Below, one piece after another: positions 25,653 through 34,903 of a stretch of 41,265 bases of DNA (its first letter is position 1; every line of letters starts with the position of its first letter). The DNA lies in NCBI GenBank assembly GCA_017881245.1, contig JADGRC010000319.1, positions 1 to 41,265 of the forward strand, read 5' to 3'. The position numbers were made by a program, and so were the translations under genes. Source of the stretch: Pseudomonadota bacterium (GTDB lineage Bacteria > Myxococcota_A > Polyangia > Fen-1088). Under the pieces are notes generated by a model that was not told where the DNA came from, did no database searches, and worked only from the letters and a program-made list of their open reading frames with translations.

Positions 25653-27442
25653 GCACGGCAATTCGGAGCCCGCTCCTCACGCTGGCGCCCGCCCCGCGAT
25701 CGGAGTCGGAGCCCCCCAAGCCGGCCGCGTTCTCGGCGCTGACCACGTTGGCGGCGTTGGATTGGGTACTGGCTGATCAGCAGACGCTGACGGCGGTCGA
25801 CCGTTTCTCTCGCAAGCACGATCGCGGCATTCTCTCGGAATCCGAATCGAGTGCCCGGTCCGGGGAAGGCGCCAGGACCTATAGGGATCTCATCCCCGGC
25901 GGAGCCCCAGGCGCGGGCCAACAGTATGCGTTCGAGGTGGACTTGGATCTGTGCACCGGCTGCAAAGCCTGCGTGACCGGATGCCACAACCTGAACGGCC
26001 TGGATGACGGCGAGGTTTGGCGAACCGTCGGCTCGTTGCATGGCGGGACGGCTCGGGCTCCCGCGCAACAAACAGTCACGACGGCATGTCACCATTGCTT
26101 GGAACCCGCTTGTCTGTCGGGTTGCCCGGTCAAGGCGTACGAGAAGGACCCGGTGACGGGAATCGTCAAGCACCTCGATGATCAATGCATCGGTTGCCAA
26201 TACTGCACCTTGATGTGCCCGTACGACGCGCCCAAGTACAGCAAGGCCCGCGGCATCGTCCGCAAGTGCGACATGTGCAGCGATCGCCTTTCGCACGGCG
26301 AGGCACCGGCCTGTGTTCAATCCTGTCCCAACGAAGCCATCCGAATCGCCGTCGTCGATCGCGCGGACGTCGTCCAGGCGAAAGAGGCCAACCTATTCTT
26401 GCCGGGAGCGCCCAGCCCCAGGGATACGCTGCCAACGACCGTCTACAAGACCGAGCGCGCCCTTCCGCGCAATATGTTGCCCGCCGATTTTTACAGCGTC
26501 AGTCCCGAACACGGCCACCCGCCGTTGGTCGTCATGTTGGGCCTGACGCAGCTATCCGTGGGGGCCTTCGTGATGAACCTGGTTGCTCATCGCATCATCG
26601 GGCCCTTCGGAGGCCGAACGCTCGAGGTTCCGAACGCGGTCTTCGCGCTCGTCCTCGGGTTGGCGGCGCTGGGCGCGAGCACGCTCCACCTTGGCCGGCC
26701 CTGGTATGCCTTCCGGGCATTTCTGGGTCTGCGAACCTCATGGCTCAGCCGCGAGGCCATCGCGTTTGGTTTGTTCGCGGGGCTGGCCGGGTCGTTCGCG
26801 GGCTCGTTCTTCGTCCCACCCGTGTCCGCCGGGGTCAGATCCGCCCTCGGGGCAGCCACCGCCGTCGCCGGTATGTTGGGCGTTTTGTGCTCCGTCATGG
26901 TCTACGCGGCGACGCGGCGGGCGCACTGGCGCGGTCCGGTCACCGGCTTCAAATTCGCGTTTTCCACGTTGATCCTGGGCACGTCGACGGTTGTGATGGT
27001 CTCGACGTTTGCGAGCGCGGGCGCTGCCAAGTGGCGGGGATCCTCGCCCCCGTTCGTAACCTCTGGTGCATACGAGCTGCTCACGGGCCTCCTATTGGTG
27101 GGCGCGGCCGTGAAGCTCGGCTATGAGGTCTCGGTGTTTCGCCACCTCGGCGATTCGCGCCATTCGATATCGAAACGCACGGCGCTTTTGCTGACCGGTG
27201 CTCTGGGATCTCTGGCCCGGGCGCGGTTCTGCTGTGGGGTTCTGGGAGGTCTGGCACTGCCGGCGTTCGGTCTGTTGCTCGCCCGGCAGCGACCGCCCTC
27301 CGGCGCGTCGTTCCCTTTTTCGTGGCTCGCGCTCGTCTCGGGCTTGGCCTTCGGCCTGTCCCTTTGTGGCGAGCTCTTGGAGCGATATTTTTTCTTCGCG
27401 GCCGCGCCCGCGTCCAAGATGCCGGGGAGCATCACTTCTTGA
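25649..27442 (+). CDS. Fused four-cluster ferredoxin / DmsC-like membrane anchor, electron donor to nitrate reductase
   Basis: 597 aa. The N-terminal part carries four [4Fe-4S] motifs of the DmsB/NrfC type: [38 protein letters not shown] and [21 protein letters not shown]. From about residue 290 the protein becomes a polytopic membrane domain with about eight helices, matching DmsC/YnfH anchors that oxidise quinol. A leader of about 85 residues ([28 protein letters not shown]) precedes the clusters. It overlaps nirD and nasA by 4 nt each. In the DMSO-reductase family the B and C subunits are usually separate genes and pass electrons from the quinone pool to the catalytic subunit. The inference is that the assimilatory reductase here draws on quinol, not on ferredoxin or NADH. 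Confidence 0.85.
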   Translation: MSTAIRSPLLTLAPAPRSESEPPKPAAFSALTTLAALDWVLADQQTLTAVDRFSRKHDRGILSESESSARSGEGARTYRDLIPGGAPGAGQQYAFEVDLDLCTGCKACVTGCHNLNGLDDGEVWRTVGSLHGGTARAPAQQTVTTACHHCLEPACLSGCPVKAYEKDPVTGIVKHLDDQCIGCQYCTLMCPYDAPKYSKARGIVRKCDMCSDRLSHGEAPACVQSCPNEAIRIAVVDRADVVQAKEANLFLPGAPSPRDTLPTTVYKTERALPRNMLPADFYSVSPEHGHPPLVVMLGLTQLSVGAFVMNLVAHRIIGPFGGRTLEVPNAVFALVLGLAALGASTLHLGRPWYAFRAFLGLRTSWLSREAIAFGLFAGLAGSFAGSFFVPPVSAGVRSALGAATAVAGMLGVLCSVMVYAATRRAHWRGPVTGFKFAFSTLILGTSTVVMVSTFASAGAAKWRGSSPPFVTSGAYELLTGLLLVGAAVKLGYEVSVFRHLGDSRHSISKRTALLLTGALGSLARARFCCGVLGGLALPAFGLLLARQRPPSGASFPFSWLALVSGLAFGLSLCGELLERYFFFAAAPASKMPGSITS

Positions 27443-29712
27443 ACCTGGGCGCCAAACTCGGCAAGTTCGGCAAACTTGGCAAACTTGGCAAAGTTGGACT
27501 GAAGGAAACCGCCGCCGCCCTGCTGCGCGCCCACGACGGTCCGCTGACACGCGACCTTCTGCAGAAGCCGGGCGCCTTCGGTCTCGGCCGTGTCCCCGAA
27601 CGCCTGCTGCCCGATCAGACCACGACGATGGTCTGCGGTTTCTGCTCGACGGGTTGTGGCCTCGAAATTCACCTACGCCAGGGCGAGGCAATCAATCTGA
27701 CGCCCGCGCGCGATTATCCCGTGAATCTGGGAATGGCTTGCCCGAAGGGCTGGGAGGCGCTCACCCCCCTTTCCGCCCCGGATCGCGCGACGAACCCCCT
27801 GCTTCGCGACGCGCGGGGCAAGCTGCAACCGGTCGCCTGGCCGGTGGCGCTCGGCGCGTTCACGACACGGTTCAAAGAGATTCAGGCCAAGCACGGCCCG
27901 GCGGCGGTCGCATGGCTCGGCAGCGGGCAAATCGTGACGGAAGAGCTGGCGCTCCTGGGGGCCGTCGGCAAGTTCGGCATGGGCATTGTTCACGGCGACG
28001 GCAACACCCGCCAGTGCATGGCCACGGCCGCCGTCGCATACAAACAGTCGTTCGGATTCGACGCACCCCCGTTCACATATCAGGATTTCGAGGAGTCCGA
28101 CGTCATCGTGCTGGTCGGATCGAACCTGTGCATCGCGCATCCAATCATGTGGGAGCGCATCTGCCGCAATCGGCACAACCCCGCGATCGTCGTAGTTGAT
28201 CCGCGCAAGACCGAGACAGCGACAGCCGCGACCCGACATTTTGCTCCCCGTCCCAAGTCGGACCTGACCCTGTTTTATGGTCTGGCGTACCTGCTGATTC
28301 GGAATAACTGGATAGACCGCGGGTTCATCGACGCGCACACCGCGGGCTTTGACGCGCTGGCGGCGCACGTGTCCGCATACCCACCGGAACGCGTCGCCGT
28401 CGAAACGGGCGTGGACGAAACCGCCCTGCAAGCGTTCGCGGAGACCATCCATCGCGGCCAGCGGGTTTCGTTCTGGTGGACGATGGGCGTGAATCAAAGT
28501 CACGAAGGCGTCCGCGTCGCGCAGGCCATCATCAACCTTGCACTGCTGACCGGCAACATCGGACGGCCGGGCACGGGCGCCAATTCGATCACCGGCCAGT
28601 GCAACGCGATGGGCTCGCGGCTTTTCAGCAACACCACGAACCTGCTTGGAGGCCGAGAATTCACCGCGGCTGCCGACCGACGCGAGGTGGCCGACATTCT
28701 GAACATCCCGGAGGACCGGATCCCGCGTCAAGACAGTCTCGCCTACGACCAAATCATCGAAGGCGTCGCCGCCGGCCGGATTCGAGGGCTCTGGATAATC
28801 GGCACCAACCCCGCGCATTCCTGGATAAACCAAGGACACCTTCTCGAAGTCCTTGGCCGGCTGGATTTCTTGGTGGTCCAGGACATGTACACCAGCACCG
28901 AGACCGCCGAACGCGCGGATCTGGTGCTTCCGGCCGCGGGATGGGGCGAGAAGGAAGGAACGTTCATCAATTCGGAACGGCGCGTGGGGCTCGCGAAGAA
29001 GGTCGCCCGTGCGCCCGGCCAAGCGTTGGCTGATTTTCACATCTTTCGCCTCGTCGCCGACGCATGGGGCTGCGGCGATTTGTTCGCCGAATGGAAGACC
29101 CCCGAAGCGGTTTTCCAGATCTTGAAGCGCCTTTCGAAGGGTCGTGCCTGCGACATCTCGGGCATCGCCGACTACGCCATGTTGGACCAAGCAGGAGGCG
29201 TTCAGTGGCCGTTCGCCGAGGGCGCGTCCCTGCCCACCGAGCAGCGCTTTTCGCAGCGAAGACTGTTTGAAGACGGGCGTTTTTTCACCGCCGACGGCCG
29301 CGCGAGGCTGTTGTTCGAAGCCAACCAGGCCCTACCCGAGCCAACCTCGCCTGAGTTCCCGTTGACGCTCATGACCGGTCGGGGCAACTCCAGTCAGTGG
29401 CACACCGGCACCCGCACCGACAAATCGGCCGTGCTGCGGCGCCTGGCCCCACGGGGCGACTACGTCGAAATCAGCCCCGCGGACGCGCAAGCGCGCGGCA
29501 TCGCCACCAACGACATGGTCAGCGTGGCCTCCCGACGGGCCGCACTCTTGGTTCGCGCCTTCGTGACCCACGCGGTTCAGCCGGGCGCCCTGTTCATTCC
29601 CATGCACGGCCCCAAGGTCAACAAACTGACCTTCGCCGCGTTTGATCCCTATTCACGCCAGCCGGCATACAAAGCGTGCGCCGTGGCTTTGACGCGGCTG
29701 CAAGCCCCATGA
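27439..29712 (+). CDS. nasA: Assimilatory nitrate reductase catalytic subunit (molybdopterin, NasA/NarB family)
   Basis: 757 aa from TTG 27439, which overlaps the previous stop and has ggggag nine bases upstream. Reduces nitrate to nitrite with bis-MGD and one [4Fe-4S] cluster: [15 protein letters not shown]...[11 protein letters not shown] gives the C-x2-C-x3-C...C ligands. Typical NasA stretches follow: [79 protein letters not shown], and [19 protein letters not shown] near the end. The frame extends upstream to 27322 inside the previous gene, but the TTG fits the overlap pattern. Unlike many NasA proteins it has no C-terminal BFD-like [2Fe-2S] domain. The N-terminus is a Gly-Lys repeat ([13 protein letters not shown]). 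No Tat signal is seen, so it should be cytoplasmic. Confidence 0.93.
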   Translation: MNLGAKLGKFGKLGKLGKVGLKETAAALLRAHDGPLTRDLLQKPGAFGLGRVPERLLPDQTTTMVCGFCSTGCGLEIHLRQGEAINLTPARDYPVNLGMACPKGWEALTPLSAPDRATNPLLRDARGKLQPVAWPVALGAFTTRFKEIQAKHGPAAVAWLGSGQIVTEELALLGAVGKFGMGIVHGDGNTRQCMATAAVAYKQSFGFDAPPFTYQDFEESDVIVLVGSNLCIAHPIMWERICRNRHNPAIVVVDPRKTETATAATRHFAPRPKSDLTLFYGLAYLLIRNNWIDRGFIDAHTAGFDALAAHVSAYPPERVAVETGVDETALQAFAETIHRGQRVSFWWTMGVNQSHEGVRVAQAIINLALLTGNIGRPGTGANSITGQCNAMGSRLFSNTTNLLGGREFTAAADRREVADILNIPEDRIPRQDSLAYDQIIEGVAAGRIRGLWIIGTNPAHSWINQGHLLEVLGRLDFLVVQDMYTSTETAERADLVLPAAGWGEKEGTFINSERRVGLAKKVARAPGQALADFHIFRLVADAWGCGDLFAEWKTPEAVFQILKRLSKGRACDISGIADYAMLDQAGGVQWPFAEGASLPTEQRFSQRRLFEDGRFFTADGRARLLFEANQALPEPTSPEFPLTLMTGRGNSSQWHTGTRTDKSAVLRRLAPRGDYVEISPADAQARGIATNDMVSVASRRAALLVRAFVTHAVQPGALFIPMHGPKVNKLTFAAFDPYSRQPAYKACAVALTRLQAP
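27460..27500 (+). repeat. 9-nt tandem repeat at the nasA 5' end
   Basis: Units of 9 nt (ggcaagttc, ggcaaactt, ggcaaactt, ggcaaagtt) encode [12 protein letters not shown] just after the start codon. Two adjacent units are identical. The stretch is basic and precedes the first family-conserved residue by about 40 residues. Confidence 0.88.
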
Positions 29713-29850
29713 GTGGCCAGCATCGGGTATCCACGGCGGGCGAGACGACATTGTCAACGTCACGTGTCCAGACGGTCGCCACATGATGACAAGAAGATTT
29801 ACGACGATGCGTATGGCTCGAAAAGCCCCCGAAACGTCTGCCACGCAACA
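29713..29850 (+). promoter_or_regulatory. 138-nt spacer between nasA and nrtA
   Basis: This is the largest internal gap in the nitrate cluster and the only point besides 31177-31257 where genes are not coupled, so it could hold a second promoter. An ATG overlapping the nasA stop (29709) opens a 25-codon frame ending at 29786, which could be a leader peptide. No palindrome like the one before nirB is seen. Confidence 0.35.
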
Positions 29851-31176
29851 ATGCTTCACATGACGCGTACGCCACCCATTTCGGTTTCAACCTTAGCCCC
29901 GCTCACGTCCGAGCCGCTGGGCAGCACCTCGGTGGCGGCGTCCATCTCGCGCCGCCGCTTCGTGGGCGGAGCCGCCGCTCTCCTCGGGGGCGCGGGCCTC
30001 ATCGGCAGCCGCGCCAGTTGGGCGGCCGGTGAGGGGCCCGAAACGCCGGATCTCAAATTCGGAATCATCGCCCTGACCGACAACTCGCCCATCGTGATCG
30101 CGCACGAAAAGGGCCTGTTCAAGAAGTACGGAATCAACTCGGTCGTATCCAAGGGCGCCAGTTGGGCCGCGATTCGCGATTCGCTATCGAACGGCGACAT
30201 CCAGGCGACCCACATGCTGCTCGGTATGCCCATCGCGTCGACGATGGGGCTGCTCGGCGCTCCGAAGAAGCCGATGATAATTCCCTGGCTTTTGAACCGA
30301 AACGGCCAATCGATCACGCTGGCCAATAGTTTCAAAGGTAAGGTGCAGGCGGACCCCAAGGCTCTGAAGCCGCTGGTTATGGACGCCAAGGCCAAGGGGC
30401 AGCCGATGACCTTTGCGATGACGTTCCCGCCGGGAACGCACGCGATGTGGCTCCGTTACTGGCTGGCGGCCGGGGGCATCAACCCGGACAAGGACATTTC
30501 GCTGATCGTGATCCCGCCGCCGCAAATGGTGGCGAATATGAAGATCGGCAAGATGGACGGGTTCTGCGTCGGCGAACCATGGAACGCGCGCTCGATCGCC
30601 GACGGTATCGGGTTCACCGCCATCAACACCCAGGACATCTGGAAGGATCATCCCGAAAAGGTCTGCGCGTTCACGGCGGAGTTCGCGGAGAAGAACCCAA
30701 GGACGGTGAAGGCGGTTCTGAAGGCGCTGCACGAGGCCAGCGTGTGGCTGGACGAAATGAAGAATCGCCCTGAACAAGCGGAGCTGGTTTCCAAGGCGAC
30801 GTACATCAACTGTCCCAAGGAATTGATTCTCGGACGTATGCAGGGCCACTACGACTTTGGCGACGGGCGCAAGAAGGAAGACCCGAACTACATGATCTTC
30901 AGCTCGCGCAACTGCAACTTCCCGCAGCCCAAGTACGCCACCTGGTGGCTGACGCAATTCCGACGTTGGGGAATGCTGCCGGCGGCCCCTGACTACAAGG
31001 CAGTCGCCAAGCAAGTCATGCGTCACGATATCTACGAAGAGGCAATGAAGGAGATCGGCGTCAAGCACGGAGGCCTCGAAAACAAGCCCGAGACATTCTT
31101 CGACGGTGTGACGTTCGATCCCGCGAAGCCAGAGGAATACGCGAAGTCATTTTCCGTCCACAGCCTGAAGGCATGA
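29851..31176 (+). CDS. nrtA: Nitrate ABC transporter substrate-binding protein (NrtA-like), Tat-exported
   Basis: 441 aa from ATG 29851; ATG 29860 is equally possible. A long n-region leads to a twin-arginine motif (ISRRRFVGGAAALLGGAGLIGS), so it is likely exported folded by Tat. The body is an NrtA/CmpA/SsuA-type periplasmic binding protein: LKFGIIALTDNSPIVIAHEKGLFKKYGI, THMLLGMPIASTMGLLGAPKKPMI, FPPGTHAMWLRYWLAAGGINPDKDISLIVIPPPQMVANMKIGKMDGFCVGEPWNARSI, and NCNFPQPKYATWWLTQFRRWGML. These last stretches match nitrate or bicarbonate binders of the NrtA/CmpA group. The neighbouring nitrate and nitrite reductases favour nitrate. The permease and both ATPases follow. Confidence 0.9.
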   Translation: MLHMTRTPPISVSTLAPLTSEPLGSTSVAASISRRRFVGGAAALLGGAGLIGSRASWAAGEGPETPDLKFGIIALTDNSPIVIAHEKGLFKKYGINSVVSKGASWAAIRDSLSNGDIQATHMLLGMPIASTMGLLGAPKKPMIIPWLLNRNGQSITLANSFKGKVQADPKALKPLVMDAKAKGQPMTFAMTFPPGTHAMWLRYWLAAGGINPDKDISLIVIPPPQMVANMKIGKMDGFCVGEPWNARSIADGIGFTAINTQDIWKDHPEKVCAFTAEFAEKNPRTVKAVLKALHEASVWLDEMKNRPEQAELVSKATYINCPKELILGRMQGHYDFGDGRKKEDPNYMIFSSRNCNFPQPKYATWWLTQFRRWGMLPAAPDYKAVAKQVMRHDIYEEAMKEIGVKHGGLENKPETFFDGVTFDPAKPEEYAKSFSVHSLKA

Positions 31177-31257
31177 AGAGTCACGAAGAGACACGAAAAG
31201 AGATGAACAGCGCGAAGACACCGCTGGATTTGGTTTCCTGAAAGGACAACGACGCTG
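31177..31257 (+). repeat. Degenerate gaagagacacga-type repeat between nrtA and nrtB
   Basis: The gap begins with agagtcacgaagagacacgaaaagagatgaacagcgcgaagacacc, in which a cacgaaga/cacgaaaaga word recurs about every 11-12 nt. It resembles short intergenic cttcgtgtctcttcgtg arrays known from many genomes. aaagg near 31240 may be the nrtB ribosome site, though it is rather far from the ATG. Confidence 0.5.
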
Positions 31258-32037
31258 ATGAAAGAGAGAACCCGAGTCGACGCATCGACATTCGTACTGC
31301 CTCTGATCGGTGTGTTGTTGATTCTCGCATTGTGGTCCGTGAGTTCCGCCACCTGGTCCAAGAACCTGCCCTCCCCGCTCAAGACCTGGCAGGTGTCGAA
31401 ACCTTTCGTCCTTGCGCCGTTCGAAAAGCGCGGGGAGCTGGACCAGGGCATTGGGCGTTTTGCCTGGTACTCGCTGTGGCTGGTCGCCCAGGGTTACGCC
31501 ATGGCGCTGCTGGTCGGTACGCCGCTTGGATTCCTGCTCGGTCGATCCAAACTGTTCTCGAAGGGGCTTGACCCGATCATTCAGGTGTTGCGACCGGTTT
31601 CGCCGCTGGCTTGGTTGCCGCTTGGCCTCGTATTGTTCGAAAAATCACGCCCCGCGGCCCTGTTCACGATCGCGATTTGTTCGATGTGGCCGACCGTCTT
31701 GAACACGGCAATGGGTGTGCGGTCGATCCCGCAGGACTACTTGAACGTCGCCCGGGTCTTGCAACTATCGCCGGCGAAGACCTTCTTCAAGGTCCTGTTG
31801 CCCGCTACGTTGCCTTACATGTTCACGGGGTTCCGTCTAAGCCTGGGCATCGCCTGGCTGGTGATCGTAGCCGTGGAGATGCTGACTGGTAGCCCCGGCG
31901 TGGGCGGCTTCCTGTGGCAGGAATACAACAGCCTCATCTACGAACACATCATCTTGTGCATCCTGACCATCGGCATCGTCGGTTTCATTTTGGACCGTCT
32001 GATGAACATGGTCGAACAGAGGTTGAAGGCAACCTGA
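31258..32037 (+). CDS. nrtB: Nitrate ABC transporter permease (NrtB-like)
   Basis: 259 aa inner-membrane permease of the NrtB/CmpB/SsuC family with about six helices. The coupling-helix EAA-type motif is visible around [65 protein letters not shown], and [37 protein letters not shown] closes it. Its stop shares a base with the ATPase start (TGATG). Substrate specificity follows nrtA and the context. Confidence 0.92.
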   Translation: MKERTRVDASTFVLPLIGVLLILALWSVSSATWSKNLPSPLKTWQVSKPFVLAPFEKRGELDQGIGRFAWYSLWLVAQGYAMALLVGTPLGFLLGRSKLFSKGLDPIIQVLRPVSPLAWLPLGLVLFEKSRPAALFTIAICSMWPTVLNTAMGVRSIPQDYLNVARVLQLSPAKTFFKVLLPATLPYMFTGFRLSLGIAWLVIVAVEMLTGSPGVGGFLWQEYNSLIYEHIILCILTIGIVGFILDRLMNMVEQRLKAT

Positions 32038-32870
32038 TGGCGTTTCTGGAACTGAGTCACGTCAGCAAGGGATTCGGTCGCGCCCGCGAGGCGACGCCCG
32101 TTCTATCCGACATCAACTTGACCGTCGAGCGAGGAGAGTTCGTCGCGATCGTCGGGTACTCGGGGTCGGGGAAGACGACGCTCATCAACCTGATCGCGGG
32201 CCTGACGACGCCGGATTCGGGCAGCGTCCTGCTCGACGGCAAACCGATCACGGGCCCGGGCGCCGATCGCGGCGTCGTGTTCCAGAATTACTCGCTCCTG
32301 CCCTGGATGACGGCATTCCAGAACGTGTATCTGGCGGTCGACCAGACGTTCCAGGACTGGAGTCCCGAACGAAAGCGCGCCCACGCCGAAAGGTACCTGG
32401 CGATGGTCAACCTGGCCGCCGCGCGCGACAAACGACCTTCCGAATTGTCGGGCGGGATGCGCCAGCGCGTGTCCGTGGCGCGGGCCCTGGCCATGGATCC
32501 CCAGGTGTTGCTGCTGGACGAACCTTTGGGCGCCCTCGATGCGTTGACGCGAGCGACCCTCCAAGACGAGATCAGCCGCATTTGGGAACAGAATCACAAG
32601 ACTGTTGTGCTGATCACCAACGACGTGGACGAGGGCATTCTGCTGGCGGACAGGATCATTCCGCTCAGCATGGGCCCGGCGGCGACACTCGGCCCCGCGA
32701 TCGATGTCACGGTTCGACGCCCGCGTAACCGCAAGGCCATGAACCATGACGCCGGATTCAAGGCGGTCCGTAACACCGTCATCGAGTATCTGCTCGGGCC
32801 GGGGCGCCGCAAACCCGAGCCGCAAGTTCGGCCGGACTGGACCTCGGCTACGCAGACGGTGGCCGCTTGA
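32037..32870 (+). CDS. nrtC: Nitrate ABC transporter ATPase 1 (NrtC-type, without the C-terminal binding domain)
   Basis: 277 aa. Walker [11 protein letters not shown]-loop [18 protein letters not shown], signature LSGGMRQR and Walker [13 protein letters not shown] are consensus. The switch-loop position reads [10 protein letters not shown], with Asn where catalytic His normally stands. Cyanobacterial NrtC also carries a long substrate-binding-like C-terminal domain; here only a short tail ([15 protein letters not shown]...) follows. It overlaps both neighbours. Together with the next gene it should form a heterodimeric motor (inference). The residue choices complement those of the partner. 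Confidence 0.88.
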   Translation: MAFLELSHVSKGFGRAREATPVLSDINLTVERGEFVAIVGYSGSGKTTLINLIAGLTTPDSGSVLLDGKPITGPGADRGVVFQNYSLLPWMTAFQNVYLAVDQTFQDWSPERKRAHAERYLAMVNLAAARDKRPSELSGGMRQRVSVARALAMDPQVLLLDEPLGALDALTRATLQDEISRIWEQNHKTVVLITNDVDEGILLADRIIPLSMGPAATLGPAIDVTVRRPRNRKAMNHDAGFKAVRNTVIEYLLGPGRRKPEPQVRPDWTSATQTVAA

Positions 32871-33682
32871 ATTCCGCCATTCAAAGGGCCGCGGAACGTT
32901 ACCTGGAATTCTCGCACCTCACGAAGACGTACGAAACGTCGGGGGAGCCGGCGGTGATCGTGCGCGATTTCGATTTTTCGGTGCACAAAGGCGAGTTCGT
33001 TTGTCTGATCGGACATTCAGGCTGCGGCAAGTCGACCGTGCTGTCCATCGCAGCGGGGTTGTTGGGCCCGACCGAGGGGGGCGTGTTGGTGGATGGGCGA
33101 GAGATCCCGGGACCGGGAACCGACCGGGGCGTGGTGTTCCAGTCGCCGTGCCTGCTGCCGTGGATGACCGCCTTCGACAACGTCATGCTTGCCGTGGAAC
33201 AAGCGAAGCCGGACGCAACCAGAAAAGTCCGTGAGGAGATCGTTGTCCGAAACCTCGACGCGGTCGGTCTCGGCGATTCGCTGTACAAAAAGCCGGCGGA
33301 GTTGTCGTCGGGGATGCGCCAGCGTGTGGGGATCGCGCGGGCCTTCGCGCTCGATCCCAAGGTGCTGTTGCTGGACGAGCCGTTCGGGATGCTCGATTCC
33401 TTGACGCGCTTCGAGCTGCAGCAGGTTCTGGTCGACACCTGGTCACAGAACCGTAAGACGGCGCTGATGGTAACCCACGACGTCGACGAAGCGCTGTTTC
33501 TGTCCGATCGGATCGCGATGATGACCAATGGCCCGGCCGCCCGTCTGGGAGACGTGATGCAAGTGCCGTTCGCGCGACCGCGCGATCGCGCGGCGGTTTT
33601 GGAACACCCGGACTACTATGCCTATCGCGAACGGCTGATCAGTTTCCTTGAGGATCAGACGCACGCGCGCGCCGCGGCGTGA
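32867..33682 (+). CDS. nrtD: Nitrate ABC transporter ATPase 2 (NrtD-type)
   Basis: 271 aa from TTG 32867, overlapping the previous stop by 4 nt. Walker [11 protein letters not shown]-loop [22 protein letters not shown], Walker [24 protein letters not shown] and switch loop [22 protein letters not shown] are consensus. The signature is LSSGMRQR, with the second residue after Leu-Ser changed from Gly to Ser. NrtD-family proteins often vary here. It ends the nitrate transporter operon; a 5-bp stem (33689-33693/33705-33709) followed by gcttt is a weak candidate terminator. Confidence 0.88.
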   Translation: MNSAIQRAAERYLEFSHLTKTYETSGEPAVIVRDFDFSVHKGEFVCLIGHSGCGKSTVLSIAAGLLGPTEGGVLVDGREIPGPGTDRGVVFQSPCLLPWMTAFDNVMLAVEQAKPDATRKVREEIVVRNLDAVGLGDSLYKKPAELSSGMRQRVGIARAFALDPKVLLLDEPFGMLDSLTRFELQQVLVDTWSQNRKTALMVTHDVDEALFLSDRIAMMTNGPAARLGDVMQVPFARPRDRAAVLEHPDYYAYRERLISFLEDQTHARAAA

Positions 33683-33899
33683 ACGCCAGCCGCCGGTTCT
33701 GATTGCGGCGCTTTCACCCCTTCAGCGTCGCCCTGCGTGAAGCCGGTGAGGCCGTTCCGTTCTAGCCGCGACACGAAGGTACGCGTACACTGTCGGCCCT
33801 AACAGCTGCAGGCGGAGATCAGTAGCCCGGACACCTCCCGCGATAGCCCGTGCCCCGATTTGAACCGCTTCCGCTACTGTTCAAGATCAAGGAGCACGC

Positions 33900-34889
33900 A
33901 TGTCGCGTTCAAACCCGACCATGTTTTGCAGTGGCCTCGGAACCCTTGGGGTTCTGGCGTTGCTCGGCTCGCATGTGGCTTGGGGCCATTCGCTGCTGGT
34001 CGTGCCCCAGCCTCGCGATCAGCAGGACGGATACAAAGATCCACCGCGCGCTCCGCCCGGCACGGGGGCACCTTGCGGCGTCATGCGCATGGCGCCGCCC
34101 ACTCAACCCCAGACGACGTTTGCCGCCGGACAGAAATTGAACGTCCAGTGGAAGGAGACGATCAATCACCCCGGCTGCTTCGTCGTCGATTTCGCGAACG
34201 CCAGCGACACGGGCTTCACGATCCTGGGCGTCAAATCGCACGCCGGCGCGGTTGGAGCCATGCCTCGGAGCTGGAACGTCGACGTGGTGCTCCCGAGTGC
34301 CCCGTGTCCGGCCTGCACATTGCGGCTCAGGCAGCTCATGTTGACGGCGGACGTCCCGGATGCGATGTGTCCGCCGGCGACGATCCCCGCCGGTGATACC
34401 TACTACAGTTGCTCCAACGTCATCCTGACTGGCGCCGACGCCGGAACGGCCGATGTCGGCGGCGGCGCGGTCGACGGGGCAACTGCCTCCGGAGGCGCGA
34501 TGGGCAGGGGGGGCGCCATGGGCAGCGGGGGATCAACCGGTAGTGGGGGATCGGGCTCCGGCATGATGTCGTCGACGGGTGGTGTCAAGGGTTCTGGCGG
34601 GACGCTCGGAACCGGGGGCTCCGGTGCCGTCGTCACGGCATCTGGCGGCACGACCGCTTCCGCGACCGGCGGGTCGACCGGGCCCGGCCAGGAAAGCGCG
34701 ACGGGTGGGCACCTGGGCACCGCCTCGGGGGGAACTCCGGCCGGCTCGACAGGCGGCGGCAGCTCCGGCGGATGCGCGGTGTCGGGCGACGTCCGAGATG
34801 CGAAGAGTTACGGCGGATGCACAGGTCTGTTGGTCTGCGCGGTCGCCTCTGCGATACGACGCCGCAGAAGTGGCGTTCGCGCGACGTGA
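33900..34889 (+). CDS. Secreted polysaccharide-monooxygenase-like protein (SCE4755-like) with Gly/Ser linker and MYXO-CTERM-like tail
   Basis: 329 aa. aaggagcac lies just before ATG. Signal cleavage after VAWG would expose His30 (HSLLVVPQPRD), the N-terminal His required for the copper 'histidine brace' of lytic polysaccharide monooxygenases. The second brace His is probably His90 (ETINHPGCFVVDFA). GAPCG, CPACTLRL and other Cys suggest disulfides. The whole resembles the Sorangium SCE4755 family of monooxygenase-like proteins. Residues about 185-285 are a Gly/Ser/Thr repeat linker (GGAMGRGGAMGSGG...). The end, SSGGCAVSGDVRDAKSYGGCTGLLVCAVASAIRRRR, has Cys, a hydrophobic run and an Arg cluster as in myxobacterial C-terminal sorting tails. 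It is probably surface-attached. It has no evident link to nitrate. Confidence 0.75.
   Translation: MSRSNPTMFCSGLGTLGVLALLGSHVAWGHSLLVVPQPRDQQDGYKDPPRAPPGTGAPCGVMRMAPPTQPQTTFAAGQKLNVQWKETINHPGCFVVDFANASDTGFTILGVKSHAGAVGAMPRSWNVDVVLPSAPCPACTLRLRQLMLTADVPDAMCPPATIPAGDTYYSCSNVILTGADAGTADVGGGAVDGATASGGAMGRGGAMGSGGSTGSGGSGSGMMSSTGGVKGSGGTLGTGGSGAVVTASGGTTASATGGSTGPGQESATGGHLGTASGGTPAGSTGGGSSGGCAVSGDVRDAKSYGGCTGLLVCAVASAIRRRRSGVRAT
34482..34762 (+). repeat. Gly/Ser/Thr-rich repetitive linker in the LPMO-like gene
   Basis: About 280 nt of degenerate ggcgg/gcgggggg/acgggtgg words encoding SGG, TGG, TGS and MGSGG. They link the catalytic-like domain to the sorting tail. Confidence 0.7.
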
Positions 34890-34903
34890 ACGCACATCGT
34901 TAC

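Noticed and set aside
27673..29190. 505-codon minus-strand frame opposite nasA
   Set aside because: Same reasoning: an antisense shadow of a conserved high-GC gene.
33700..33899. tRNA-like word gatttgaacc in the gap after the nitrate transporter
   Set aside because: There are no acceptor, D or anticodon arms that pair around it. The word alone is not enough.
34480..34765. CRISPR-like array in the repetitive region
   Set aside because: The units are short, degenerate and in frame (Gly/Ser codons). There are no spacer-repeat alternation and no cas genes in the window.
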